A stretch of 64,000 bases of DNA, taken from contig NZ_LXYI01000049.1 of assembly GCF_001650875.1 (NCBI RefSeq), positions 21,358-85,357 of the forward strand, written 5' to 3'. The position numbers and the translations under genes were made by a program. Shown here in pieces: positions 44,489 through 53,919 of the stretch. Below the pieces are notes generated by a model, which saw only the letters and a program-made list of their open reading frames with translations, searched no databases and was not told the DNA's origin. This DNA comes from Sulfitobacter sp. EhC04. Its GTDB lineage: Bacteria > Pseudomonadota > Alphaproteobacteria > Rhodobacterales > Rhodobacteraceae. The stretch's first letter is position 1, and every line of letters begins with the position of its first letter.

Positions 44489-45306
44489 CCCGCCGCCTGC
44501 CCGCGAATTTCATCATCGGCGCGGTGCTGGTGACGCTGGTTGTCGGCACCGCCGCGCTGTCGCTGGTCTGGACACCGCATGATGCCATCGCGATGAACAT
44601 CCGCGACAAATTTGCAGAACCTTCCGCCGTCCATTGGCTGGGCACCGATCAACTGGGCCGCGATGTGGTCAGCCAGCTGATGGCAGCGGCGCGCAACTCG
44701 ATGGCGGTGGCGCTGATCGCGGTGCTGCTGGGCGGGTCGGTCGGGGTTGCGCTGGGGCTGCTGGCCTCGGCCATCGGCGGCTGGGTCGAGGACGGCGTGA
44801 TGCGGCTGGCCGACCTTGGCTTTGCCTTTCCCGCGCTGCTCTTCGCGATCATGCTGGCGGCGGTCTTTGGCCCTTCGCTGACCAATGCGGTGCTGGCAAT
44901 TGCATTCATCAACATCCCGGTCTTTGCCCGCGTGGCGCGGGGATCGGCCAATCAGGTCTGGACGCTGGACTATGTGTCAGCGGCCCGCGCGGCGGGGATG
45001 AACCGTTTTGCCATCAGCCGCGATCACATCCTGCCCAACATCGCCGCCGCAATCATCGTGCAGGCCACCATCGAATTCGCCGTCGCGATCCTGGCCGAGG
45101 CGGCGCTGTCCTACCTCGGGCTGGGCGCACAACCGCCCGCGTCAAGCTGGGGCCGCATGCTGTCAGAGGCACAGACGCTGATGTATCTCGCCCCCCATCT
45201 CGCGATCTATCCCGGCCTTTGCATCGTCACCGCCGTGCTTGGATTTGGCCTGCTGGGTGACGGGTTGCGCGACATGACCGACCCAAGACTGGCGCGGGAG
45301 CGGTAG
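44485..45306 (+). CDS. ABC transporter permease, DppC type
   Basis: 273 residues; the ATG overlaps the stop of the DppB-type gene (ATGA). Markers are 'HWLGTDQLGRDVVSQLMAAA' and the coupling loop 'YVSAARAAGMNRFAISRDHI'. The frame extends upstream but only inside the previous gene. Confidence 0.92.
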   Translation: MTRRLPANFIIGAVLVTLVVGTAALSLVWTPHDAIAMNIRDKFAEPSAVHWLGTDQLGRDVVSQLMAAARNSMAVALIAVLLGGSVGVALGLLASAIGGWVEDGVMRLADLGFAFPALLFAIMLAAVFGPSLTNAVLAIAFINIPVFARVARGSANQVWTLDYVSAARAAGMNRFAISRDHILPNIAAAIIVQATIEFAVAILAEAALSYLGLGAQPPASSWGRMLSEAQTLMYLAPHLAIYPGLCIVTAVLGFGLLGDGLRDMTDPRLARER

Positions 45307-46278
45307 ATGTTCGAGCTTGATAACCTCTCTGCCGCCTTCGGGTCCGCCACCGCGCTGCGGCGCGCCAGCCTGACGATCCGGCCCGGTGACCGTCTGGGCA
45401 TCGTCGGCGAAAGCGGATCGGGCAAGACCATGCTGGCACTCTGTCTGATGGGCATGGCACCCGATGGCGCACGGCTGTCCGGGGCGCTGCGCATCGACGG
45501 GCAGGACATGACCCAGGCCAGCGAAACCGCCTGGCAGAGCCTGCGGGCAAGGCGCGTCGCGATGATCTTTCAGGAACCGATGGCGGCGCTGAACCCGCTG
45601 GTGCGGGTCGGCGACACGGTGGCCGAGCCGATCATGGTGCATGAAGGCCTGAGCCGCCATGCCGCGAGGGCCCGCGTGCTGGATCTCTTCGAAGAAGTCG
45701 GCATTCCCGATCCCGCCGCGCGGATGCGCCAGTTCCCGCATGAGCTGAGCGGCGGTCAGCGCCAGCGGGTGCTGATTGCGCTGGCGCTGGCCTGCAACCC
45801 CGCGCTGCTGATTGCAGATGAACCGACCACGGCACTGGACGCCAATATCGCGCTGCGGATCACCGACCTTCTGGTGCGGCTGGCCGGACAGCGCGACATG
45901 GCGCTGGTCTTTATCACCCATGACCTTGCCGCCGTGGCCCGCGCGACCCGTGACATCGTGGTGATGTATGGCGGCGACATGGTCGAACGCGGCCCAACCG
46001 ATCAGGTGCTGGCCAACCCGGCACATCCCTATACCCGTGGCCTGCTGGCGGCGCGCCCCGATCCCGTCGCACAGACCCGTGTACCGGGCGGCAAACGCCC
46101 GCGCCTGCCAACCATCCCCGGCACCGTGCCCTCGCTGCCGGACCTGCCACAGGGCTGCCGATTTTCGGGCCGCTGCCCGGTAGAGATCGCCCGCTGCGCC
46201 ACCGCCCGCCCCGGCCCGACCGACCTGGGTCGGGGCCGCAGCGCCTGCTGCCATCTGCTGACGGAGGGGACCACATGA
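45307..46278 (+). CDS. ABC transporter ATP-binding protein, DppD type
   Basis: 323 residues. Walker A 'GESGSGKTMLALCLMG', signature '[19 protein letters not shown]', Walker B 'LLIADEPTTALDA', and a C-terminal oligopeptide-transporter extension with Cys in 'GCRFSGRCPVEIARC' (Fe-S type in DppD). Starts immediately after the DppC-type stop. Confidence 0.93.
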   Translation: MFELDNLSAAFGSATALRRASLTIRPGDRLGIVGESGSGKTMLALCLMGMAPDGARLSGALRIDGQDMTQASETAWQSLRARRVAMIFQEPMAALNPLVRVGDTVAEPIMVHEGLSRHAARARVLDLFEEVGIPDPAARMRQFPHELSGGQRQRVLIALALACNPALLIADEPTTALDANIALRITDLLVRLAGQRDMALVFITHDLAAVARATRDIVVMYGGDMVERGPTDQVLANPAHPYTRGLLAARPDPVAQTRVPGGKRPRLPTIPGTVPSLPDLPQGCRFSGRCPVEIARCATARPGPTDLGRGRSACCHLLTEGTT

Positions 46279-47060
46279 CCGCCCCCCTGCTCGACGCCCG
46301 CAGCCTGACCCGGCGCTACAGGCTGCCGCGCAGCACCCTGCTGGGCGCCGCGCCGGTGCTGACGGCGGTGGACAACATCAGCTTTACCATCCGCGCAGGC
46401 GAAACGCTGGGGGTCGTGGGGGAAAGCGGATCGGGCAAATCCACGCTGGCCCGCATGGTCATGGCGTTCGAACGGCCCGACGCCGGCGAAATCCTGTTTC
46501 GGGGCGACAACCTGCACGCCCTGCCCGCCGCCGCACTGCGCCACCAGCGGCGGTACTTCCAGATGGTCTATCAGGACCCTTTCGGTTCGCTCGACCCGCG
46601 CCGCACTGTCGGCTGGTCCATTGCGGAACCGCTGCGCGCCATCGGCACCGATGCCGATACCGCCCGCCGCACCGCCGAGGCGCTGGAGCAGGTCGGCCTG
46701 CACCCCCGCGACGGCGCAAAATACCCGCATGAATTTTCCGGCGGGCAGCGCCAGCGCATCGCCATTGCCCGCGCCATCGTCACCCGCCCTGCCCTGCTGA
46801 TCGCGGATGAAGCGGTGTCCGCCCTGGATGTCTCGGTGCAGGCGCAGATCCTCAACCTGCTGATGGATCTGCAGGACGATCTTGGGCTGGGCATCCTTTT
46901 CATCAGCCACGATCTGGCAGTTGTCGCCTCGATCTGCGATCATCTGCTGGTCATGCAGCATGGCAAGGCACTTGAATCCGGGCCCGCCGCCCACATCCTG
47001 CGCCAGCCCGCCCATACCTATACACAAACCCTGCTCAAGGCCGCCGGAGTATCCACATGA
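46275..47060 (+). CDS. ABC transporter ATP-binding protein, DppF type
   Basis: 261 residues. Walker A '[16 protein letters not shown]', signature 'FSGGQRQRIAIARAI', Walker B 'LLIADEAVSALDVSVQAQIL'. ATGA overlap with dppD-type stop. It lacks the long C-terminal extension, as is usual for shorter DppF forms. Confidence 0.93.
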   Translation: MTAPLLDARSLTRRYRLPRSTLLGAAPVLTAVDNISFTIRAGETLGVVGESGSGKSTLARMVMAFERPDAGEILFRGDNLHALPAAALRHQRRYFQMVYQDPFGSLDPRRTVGWSIAEPLRAIGTDADTARRTAEALEQVGLHPRDGAKYPHEFSGGQRQRIAIARAIVTRPALLIADEAVSALDVSVQAQILNLLMDLQDDLGLGILFISHDLAVVASICDHLLVMQHGKALESGPAAHILRQPAHTYTQTLLKAAGVST

Positions 47061-47863
47061 CCCGATTCATCCATCTGACCGATCTGCACATCTCGCACCC
47101 CCGTTCGCCGGACCCCAGCGACAAGTCCGGCGCGGTGGAAACGCTGAAGCGCGTGGTGCAGGTCATCAACGCGATGGAACGGCAACCCGCCTTTGTTGTC
47201 GCCAGCGGTGATCTGACCAACATGGGCGATCCCGACAGCTATCGTTTGCTGCAGGATATTCTGGAACCGCTTGTCCCCCCGCTGGTGATGGCCCTTGGAA
47301 ACCACGACAAACGCGCGCCGTTCCACGAGGTGCTGGGCAATGCAGGCTCCGACGCACCCTATTTCCACGACACCGTGCATGGCGGGCTGCATGTGATCAC
47401 GCTGGACACGATGAAACCGGGACATGTGGCCGGTACGATCTGCGATGCGCAGTTCGACTATCTGTCAAATGCCCTGTCGCGGCATACCGACCTGCCCCGG
47501 CTGATCGTCATGCACCACCCGCCGCGCGTCGATGCAAACGGCCTGCCCTGGGGCAGCATCGACATGGCGGCAACCGAGCGGCTGGCAAAGATGCTGCAAG
47601 GTCAGACCGTGGCCGGGATCCTGTCGGGCCATATCCACATCAACCAGGTCAACCACTGGCACGGCATTCCGATTGTCATTTCCAACGGCCAGGATTCCAC
47701 CGTCGACCTGCTGGAAACCGACGGGCTGCGCATTGTCGAAGGCACCGGCATGGGCATCTGCGAATGGCGCGCTTCCGGCCTGTCGGTCAGCTTTGTGCCG
47801 CTGTCGCCCGCCGCGCGCGAATTGCGCATGATCGACCGCAAGAGACTGCTGGCGTTCACATGA
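47057..47863 (+). CDS. Cytoplasmic metallophosphoesterase (Icc/GpdQ-like)
   Basis: 268 residues. All five metal-binding motifs are present: 'LTDLHISH' (8-15), 'VASGDLTNMGD', 'MALGNHDKRAP', 'LIVMHHPPRVD' and 'ILSGHIHINQ'. Class III cyclic nucleotide and glycerophosphodiester phosphodiesterases share this fold. No signal peptide, so it acts in the cytoplasm on what the importer delivers. Co-translated by ATGA overlap with the ATPase gene. The exact diester is unknown. Confidence 0.88.
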   Translation: MTRFIHLTDLHISHPRSPDPSDKSGAVETLKRVVQVINAMERQPAFVVASGDLTNMGDPDSYRLLQDILEPLVPPLVMALGNHDKRAPFHEVLGNAGSDAPYFHDTVHGGLHVITLDTMKPGHVAGTICDAQFDYLSNALSRHTDLPRLIVMHHPPRVDANGLPWGSIDMAATERLAKMLQGQTVAGILSGHIHINQVNHWHGIPIVISNGQDSTVDLLETDGLRIVEGTGMGICEWRASGLSVSFVPLSPAARELRMIDRKRLLAFT

Positions 47864-48609
47864 GAGCAATGTCGCGACACCTGCCCGTCCGGGGCGCCTA
47901 CAACATCCGCGACCTGGGCGGCTACACCACCGCAGGCGGTGGCATGATCCCCTGGCGGCGTTTCCTGCGCGCCGACAGCCTGCACCGGCTTGACCCTTCC
48001 GACGTCACCCGACTGCATGACGAGGGTCTGCGCCTGGTCATCGACCTGCGCACGCCGCAGGAAGTCGCAAGCGCGCCCAATCCCTTTGCAGCCTTTGCCG
48101 ATGTTCATTTCGCCAACCTGCCCCTGTTTGACGATCTGTCACCGCAGGCCATGTCCCGCGCCGAGGTGGCAGACGCACATCCCCTGCTGACCTTCTACCT
48201 GACAGCGCTGGAAACACGGGCCACGGCAATCTGCACGGTCCTGTCCACGATGGCCGAACACCCCGAAGGGGGCGTGCTGTTCAATTGCACCGCCGGCAAG
48301 GACCGGACCGGGATCATCGCCGCCCTGCTGCTGGGCATCGCGGATGTGGACCGTGACCAGATCATCGCAGACTATGCCCTGACCGCCGATCTCATCCCCG
48401 ATCTGGTCGAAGAGTTCCTGGACCTGTCACGCGCGCGCGGCGGCGATGTGGAAAGCTATGCCAGACTGCTGGAAAGCCCGGCAACCGCCATTGCCGCAAC
48501 ACTGGACCACATCGACCAAAGCTATGGCGGCGTGACGGGCTACCTGGAAAAGATCGGTCTGCCTCGATCCGATCTGCAAAAGCTCTATCTGCGTCTGACA
48601 AGGGCCTGA
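47860..48609 (+). CDS. Tyrosine-phosphatase-like phosphatase (PF13350 type)
   Basis: 249 residues. The catalytic loop is 'LFNCTAGKDRTGIIAA' (about 144-160); the C-x5-R core is intact, though the usual His before Cys is Asn. N-terminal 'GAYNIRDLGGYTTAGGGMIP' is typical of this family. No signal peptide. Last gene of the operon and ATGA-coupled. It could release phosphate from the monoester left by the phosphodiesterase (inference). Confidence 0.85.
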   Translation: MRAMSRHLPVRGAYNIRDLGGYTTAGGGMIPWRRFLRADSLHRLDPSDVTRLHDEGLRLVIDLRTPQEVASAPNPFAAFADVHFANLPLFDDLSPQAMSRAEVADAHPLLTFYLTALETRATAICTVLSTMAEHPEGGVLFNCTAGKDRTGIIAALLLGIADVDRDQIIADYALTADLIPDLVEEFLDLSRARGGDVESYARLLESPATAIAATLDHIDQSYGGVTGYLEKIGLPRSDLQKLYLRLTRA

Positions 48610-48705
48610 TCCGGCGGACCACGCCCTGCCGAAATGATTATGATGCTTACCCCGAAAGAACGCGGTAAGCTGCGCCCGTATTGACCCGAGATAGCAAAGT
48701 TGCCG

Positions 48706-49869
48706 ATGAAAGCCCTGCTGCAAACAATCCTGTTCCTGCTTGTGCTCTGTGCAGGCCTTTATGTCTGGATCATCTATGTTCCGGCGGCCCGCCCGCTGAT
48801 TGAGCGCAGCGGCATTCCCGATCTGCTGGGCATCCAGCTGTCCCAGGCCGAGGCCGCGCCGCAGCAGGCAACGCCCCGTGGCGGCGGCGGCCCGGCCAAG
48901 GTCGCGATCGCCGCTGTTGGCGAAACCGCAATCGCCGACCGCATCACCGCCATTGGCGACGGGCGCGCGAAACGGTCGGTCACCGTGCGGTCCAATGCCG
49001 TGGGGGTCATCACCGAACTGACCCTGTCGGCGGGTGTCGCGGTCGAGGCGGGAACCGTGATTGCCCGCCTGCTGGACGAGGAAGAAGAGATTGCACTGGA
49101 ACAGGCGCAGATCAACCTCGACGAGGCGCAGCGCGAAGAGACCAGGATCAAGCAGTTGTCCTCCACCGGTGCCGTGACCGAAGTGCGCCTGCGCGCAACC
49201 GAAGTGGCCCTGCGCAGTGCCGAACTGGCCGTGCGCAAGGCCCAGTTCGACCTGTCGCAGCGCCAGATCACCGCGCCGATCTCGGGCCGGGTCGGCATCA
49301 CCGATGTCGAAGTCGGCGATCGCGTCAATGCGCAGGACGTGTTGGCCACGATCACCGACCGGTCCGACATCCTGATAGATTTCCGGGTGCCGGAACGGGT
49401 GGTGGGCAAGATCCGCCCCGGCCAGCAGATCACCGTGACGCCGCTGGGCCTGCGCGACACCGTCCTGACCGGCGAAGTGGCGGCCATCGACACCGTGGTG
49501 GACCGGACCAGCCGGACCCTGCTGGTGCAGGGCCGCGTCGCCAACAGCAACGACAGGCTGCGCGCCGGCATGGCGTTTTCGGTGGCAATGACCTTTCCCG
49601 GCGACAGCTACCTGTCGATACCCCCGCTGGCGCTGCAATGGTCCAGCGAGGGGCCATATGTCTGGGCCGTGCGCGACGGCAAAAGCGTGCAGGTCGCCGT
49701 GACCATCGCGCAGCGCAACAGTGATTCCGTCCTGATCCGCGCCGATGCGCTGAACGCGGGCGAAAACGTCGTGACCGAAGGCGTGCAAACCCTGCGCAAC
49801 GGGGCAGAAGTCAGCCCGGTGAACAACCCGGCCACAACCGACGGCCAGACCGGCAAGGAAACCCTGTGA
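48706..49869 (+). CDS. RND efflux periplasmic adaptor (membrane fusion protein)
   Basis: 387 residues. N-terminal membrane anchor ('ALLQTILFLLVLCAGLYVWI'), barrel-sandwich/lipoyl halves ('SVTVRSNAVGVITELTL' and 'DLSQRQITAPISGRVGITDV') around a helical hairpin, then a beta-barrel domain. It joins the RND pump to an outer-membrane channel. I prefer the ATG; an in-frame TTG lies two codons earlier. The next gene overlaps its stop. Confidence 0.92.
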   Translation: MKALLQTILFLLVLCAGLYVWIIYVPAARPLIERSGIPDLLGIQLSQAEAAPQQATPRGGGGPAKVAIAAVGETAIADRITAIGDGRAKRSVTVRSNAVGVITELTLSAGVAVEAGTVIARLLDEEEEIALEQAQINLDEAQREETRIKQLSSTGAVTEVRLRATEVALRSAELAVRKAQFDLSQRQITAPISGRVGITDVEVGDRVNAQDVLATITDRSDILIDFRVPERVVGKIRPGQQITVTPLGLRDTVLTGEVAAIDTVVDRTSRTLLVQGRVANSNDRLRAGMAFSVAMTFPGDSYLSIPPLALQWSSEGPYVWAVRDGKSVQVAVTIAQRNSDSVLIRADALNAGENVVTEGVQTLRNGAEVSPVNNPATTDGQTGKETL

Positions 49870-52800
49870 GCGCGCCGGAACCTCGCGCACCGGGAACCGC
49901 GCTGTTCGTGCGGCGGCCGATCCTGGCCTTTGTGCTGAATGCCCTGATCGTGCTGGCCGGTCTTGCGGGCCTCTTTGGCGCTGAAATCAGGGAACTGCCG
50001 AACGTGGACCGGCCTGTGGTCACGGTCACCACCCAGTTTTCCGGTGCCTCGCCCGAGGCCGTGGACCAGGAACTGACGGGCCGGATCGAGGGCGCCGTGG
50101 GCCGCGTGTCGGGGGTGCGGTCGATCTCCTCCAACTCCCGCTTTGGCCGCAGCCGCGTGACGCTGGAATTCAACGATTCCGTCGATATCGACGTGGCAGC
50201 GACCGATGTGCGCGACGCGGTCGCCCGGATCGCAAACCAGCTTCCCGAGGGGGCGGAACAACCCCAGATCGTCAAGGCCGACGCGAATGCCCAGCCGGTC
50301 ATGCGCATCGCCGTCACCTCCACTGGGCGGTCGCCGCAGGAACTGACCCAGATCGTGCAGGACCGGGTCGAGGACCGGCTGATTTCCGTCGACGGCGTGG
50401 CCGACCTGCAGATCTATGGCGACCGGGAGCAGATCTTTCGCGTCGACATCGACCTGCTGGAACTGGCCAGCCGGGGTCTGACCCTGGGCGATGTGCAGCG
50501 CGGGCTGGCCGATGTGGCCTATGACACGCCCGCCGGTGACCTGTCGGGGGATCGCCAGTCGATCAACGTGCGCACCACCGCCAGCGTGGCGACCGCGCAG
50601 GCGTTCGAGGCGCTCGAAATCAGGGAAAACGTGAGTCTGGGCGATATCGCCCGCGTCTCGCTGGGCCCGGCACCGGGCGAAACCGTCCTGCGCGCCAACG
50701 GCCAGCAAGGCATGGGCATCGGGGTCATCCGGCAGGCCACGTCGAACACGCTCGAAATCTCTGAAAACGTGCGCGCCGTGGTGGATGAGCTGAACCAGAC
50801 CCTGCCCGAGGATGTGAACATCTTTGTCACCTCGGACGATGCGATCTTCATCTCCGGCTCCATCGAGGAGGTGCTCAAGACGCTCGGTTTTGCCGTCGCC
50901 ATCGTGGTTGCGGTGATCTTTCTTTTCCTGCGCGATGTCCGCGCGACGCTGATCCCGGCCCTGACCCTGCCGGTGTCCCTGATCGGTACGCTGGCGGCGA
51001 TTTATCTGGTGGGGTTCTCTGTCAACATCCTGACCCTGCTGGCACTGGTGCTGGCCACCGGGATGGTGGTGGATGATGCCATCGTGGTGCTGGAGAACAT
51101 CGTGCGGCAACGCACCCTCGGCATGGGGCCGCGGGCGGCTGCGGTCAACGGCACGGCGCAGGTGTTCTTTGCCGTGGTGACCACCACCGCGACACTGGCC
51201 GCTGTCTTTGTGCCCCTGTCATTCCTGCCCGGTCAGGCGGGCGGGCTGTTCCGTGAATTCGGCTTTACCCTGGCGATGGCGGTGCTCCTGTCCTCCATCG
51301 TGGCGCTCAGCCTCTGTCCGGTGCTGGCCAGCCGCCTGCTGACCGCCGCCCCGCCGAAAAACCCGCGTGGCCCGATGATCTGGCTCGGCAACCGCCTGTT
51401 CACCCTTTATGAAAAAACCCTGCGCGGCGCGCTGGCCATGCCCTTTATCATTGTCCTGATCGCGGTATTCGTCGCGGCCACCGCCGCCCTGATGGCGGGC
51501 GGCATCCGGCAGGAGCTGACCCCGCGGGAGGACCGGGCGGTGGCCCTGCTCAGCGTGACCGCGCCGCAGGGGGTGTCACTGGAATACACCCAGGGCAAGA
51601 TGCGCGAGATCGAGGACGCGGTTGCACCCCTGCAGGACGCGGGCGAAGTGACCAATATCTTTTCGATCACCGGTTTCGGGGCCTCCAACCGCGGGTTCAT
51701 GGTGTTCACCCTGGCCCAATGGGACGCACGGACACGGGGCCAGCAGGACATCGTGAACGACATCAACGCAGGGCTGAAGGACATCATCGGCGTCCGCGCC
51801 TTTGCCATCCAGCCCAATTCGCTGGGCATTCGCGGCGCCGGGCGCGGGCTGGCCTTTGCTATTACCGGCAACGACTATGACCAACTGGCCGAGGTCGCGC
51901 AGGCCATGGTGGACAGGCTCAGCGAAAATCCCGCCATGGGCCAGGTGCGGCTGGAATACGAACGCACCCAGCCGCAGCTTTTTGTGCAGATCGACAGGAC
52001 ACTGGCCGCCGACCTTGGCGTCGATATCACCGGCCTTGGCCAGGCCTTGCAGGCGGTGCTGGATGGGCGCGAGGTCGCATCCGTCTTTATCGGCGATACG
52101 AATTTCGGGGTGCAGATGCTGTCCACTTCTGACCCGGTGAACGATTCCGGCGATCTTGAGAACATCTTTATGCAGGCAGGCAACGGGCTGATGATCCCGC
52201 TGTCCAGCTTTGTCACCTTCGAGGAACGCGCAGTTGCCCCGGAACTGGACCGCGAGGGGCAGAACCGGTCGGTCGAACTGACTGCCGGTCTGACCCCGGA
52301 ACTGTCGCTGGGCGATGCCATGGCGCAGGTTCAGGACATCGCGGATGACCTGCTGGCCGAACAGAATCGCATCGTGCCGCTGGCCGAAGCAGCAACCCTG
52401 GATCAGACCAACGGCGGCCTTTTCGTCACCTTCGGCTTTGCCATCCTCGTGGTGTTCCTGGTGCTGTCGGCCCAGTTCGAAAGCTTCATCTCGGCGGTGG
52501 TGGTGATGGCCACCGTGCCGCTGGGTCTGGCCTGCGCGGTCTTTGCCCTGCTGCTGACCGGGCAAAGCCTGAATGTCTACAGCCAGATCGGTCTGGTGAT
52601 GCTGATCGGGATCATGGCCAAGAACGGGATTCTGATTGTCGAATTCGCCAACCAGCTGCGCGACAAGGGGCAGGATGTGCATGCCGCGATTCTCGATGCC
52701 TCCACCATCCGGCTGCGCCCGGTGATGATGACCATGACCTCGACCGTGCTGGGGGGCGTGCCGCTGATCCTGTCTGCCGGGGCCGGTGCCGAGGCGCGCG

Positions 52801-52961
52801 AGGCATTGGGCTGGGTGATCGTCGGCGGGTTGGGGATGGCAACGCTGTCCACGCTGTACCTCACGCCGGTCGCCTACCTGCTGCTGGCCCGGTTCTCTGT
52901 GCCCAAGGCGGAATCGGAAAAACGCCTCCGACAGGAGCTTGACGCCGCCGCGGCAGGCTGA
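49866..52961 (+). CDS. RND efflux transporter permease (AcrB/MdtB-like)
   Basis: 1,031 residues, the family length, with 12 membrane helices in two halves. The proton-relay aspartates are in 'LATGMVVDDAIVVLENIVRQ' (TM4). Other markers are 'FVRRPILAFVLNALIVLAGL' at the start and 'GIMAKNGILIVEFANQLRDK' in the second half. Drug or metabolite efflux; substrate unknown. No outer-membrane factor or local regulator is encoded beside it. Confidence 0.94.
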   Translation: MSAPEPRAPGTALFVRRPILAFVLNALIVLAGLAGLFGAEIRELPNVDRPVVTVTTQFSGASPEAVDQELTGRIEGAVGRVSGVRSISSNSRFGRSRVTLEFNDSVDIDVAATDVRDAVARIANQLPEGAEQPQIVKADANAQPVMRIAVTSTGRSPQELTQIVQDRVEDRLISVDGVADLQIYGDREQIFRVDIDLLELASRGLTLGDVQRGLADVAYDTPAGDLSGDRQSINVRTTASVATAQAFEALEIRENVSLGDIARVSLGPAPGETVLRANGQQGMGIGVIRQATSNTLEISENVRAVVDELNQTLPEDVNIFVTSDDAIFISGSIEEVLKTLGFAVAIVVAVIFLFLRDVRATLIPALTLPVSLIGTLAAIYLVGFSVNILTLLALVLATGMVVDDAIVVLENIVRQRTLGMGPRAAAVNGTAQVFFAVVTTTATLAAVFVPLSFLPGQAGGLFREFGFTLAMAVLLSSIVALSLCPVLASRLLTAAPPKNPRGPMIWLGNRLFTLYEKTLRGALAMPFIIVLIAVFVAATAALMAGGIRQELTPREDRAVALLSVTAPQGVSLEYTQGKMREIEDAVAPLQDAGEVTNIFSITGFGASNRGFMVFTLAQWDARTRGQQDIVNDINAGLKDIIGVRAFAIQPNSLGIRGAGRGLAFAITGNDYDQLAEVAQAMVDRLSENPAMGQVRLEYERTQPQLFVQIDRTLAADLGVDITGLGQALQAVLDGREVASVFIGDTNFGVQMLSTSDPVNDSGDLENIFMQAGNGLMIPLSSFVTFEERAVAPELDREGQNRSVELTAGLTPELSLGDAMAQVQDIADDLLAEQNRIVPLAEAATLDQTNGGLFVTFGFAILVVFLVLSAQFESFISAVVVMATVPLGLACAVFALLLTGQSLNVYSQIGLVMLIGIMAKNGILIVEFANQLRDKGQDVHAAILDASTIRLRPVMMTMTSTVLGGVPLILSAGAGAEAREALGWVIVGGLGMATLSTLYLTPVAYLLLARFSVPKAESEKRLRQELDAAAAG

Positions 52962-52996
52962 GGCACGCCATGGGCGGGAAGAAGATTGCGCTGATG

Positions 52997-53036
52997 TTGC
53001 AAATCAGCGCTTATGACGCTATATACTGTCAGTATA
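52997..53036 (+). promoter_or_regulatory. Promoter with embedded palindrome before the Xre/RES pair
   Basis: TTGCAA (52997-53002), 17 bp, TATATA (53020-53025). The perfect 15-bp palindrome TATACTGTCAGTATA (53022-53036) overlaps the -10 box, as for an autoregulated toxin-antitoxin operon. Confidence 0.65.
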
Positions 53037-53054
53037 GCCGATATGGGTGACGTC

Positions 53055-53405
53055 ATGCAGATCAGAAACTTTGCCGATGGCGGACAGTTCGAACCGCGCA
53101 AGATCGCCGCAGCGCTCCGCACCTCTGCGGAGGAAATCGCCATGACCGTCGGGCTTGGCAAGGACGCGCTGCAGCGCCGCACCCGCATCAATTCGGACAA
53201 GACGCAGCGCCGGTTGCGCGAGCTGGTCGAAGTGCTCAACAAGGTCCAGCACCGCTTTGGGTCGGAACTGATGGCCTATGCATGGTACAGGTCCGAACCC
53301 CTGCCCGGTTTCGATGGCCGCACCGCGATGCAGCTTGTGCAGGAAGGCAAGGCGCAGCAGGTTCTTGAATATATCGACGCGATTGATGCAGGTGTCTTTG
53401 CCTGA
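53055..53405 (+). CDS. Xre/MbcA/ParS-type antitoxin
   Basis: 116 residues from the ATG after GGGTGA; earlier in-frame starts would lie in or before the promoter. The middle is helical with a DNA-binding type repeat ('AEEIAMTVGLGKDALQRRTR'), and the C-terminus ('GFDGRTAMQLVQEGKAQQVL') is the DUF2384 toxin-binding region. Partner of the RES toxin; the stop and next ATG overlap (TGATG). Confidence 0.88.
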   Translation: MQIRNFADGGQFEPRKIAAALRTSAEEIAMTVGLGKDALQRRTRINSDKTQRRLRELVEVLNKVQHRFGSELMAYAWYRSEPLPGFDGRTAMQLVQEGKAQQVLEYIDAIDAGVFA

Positions 53406-53917
53406 TGCCGCTGCGCGATGGGCGTTATCGGGGGCCGCTTTATCGCGCCCTGAACCCGGTCTATGCGCGGGAGCCGCTGTCGGGCCGTGGCGCACAGATT
53501 TATGGCGGACGGCTGAATGCCAGGGGAACCCCTGCGCTTTACACGGCGCTTGATCCGACCACGGCGCTGCGCGAAGCCAATCAGGCAGGCAGCCTGCAAC
53601 CAACGGTGCTTGTTTCCTACAGCGCCGATCTGGGGCCGGTTTTCGACACCCGTGATGCAGACCAGCTTGCCCGACGCGGCATGTCCGAAAGCGCGCTTGC
53701 GGATTTCGGCTGGCGCATGAAGATGCTTGCAGGGCGCGCGGTGCCAACGCAGGATTTCGCGCGCACCCTGATTGCCGACGGCTTTGCCGGTCTGCTTGTT
53801 CAAAGCCATGCAAAGGGTGCCGCACAGAACGCCCTGAATATCGTTCTATGGAACTGGACGGGCGAGGGATGCGACCTGCGGGTTGTGGACGATGAGGACC
53901 GGCTGTCCCGGATGTAG
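53405..53917 (+). CDS. RES-domain toxin
   Basis: 170 residues. The family residues are visible: R in 'GRGAQIYGGRLNARGTPALY', E in 'TTALREANQ', and S in 'LLVQSHAKGA'. RES toxins degrade NAD+ in characterised cases. Second gene of a two-gene unit with overlapping stop and start. Confidence 0.88.
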   Translation: MPLRDGRYRGPLYRALNPVYAREPLSGRGAQIYGGRLNARGTPALYTALDPTTALREANQAGSLQPTVLVSYSADLGPVFDTRDADQLARRGMSESALADFGWRMKMLAGRAVPTQDFARTLIADGFAGLLVQSHAKGAAQNALNIVLWNWTGEGCDLRVVDDEDRLSRM

Positions 53918-53919
53918 GC

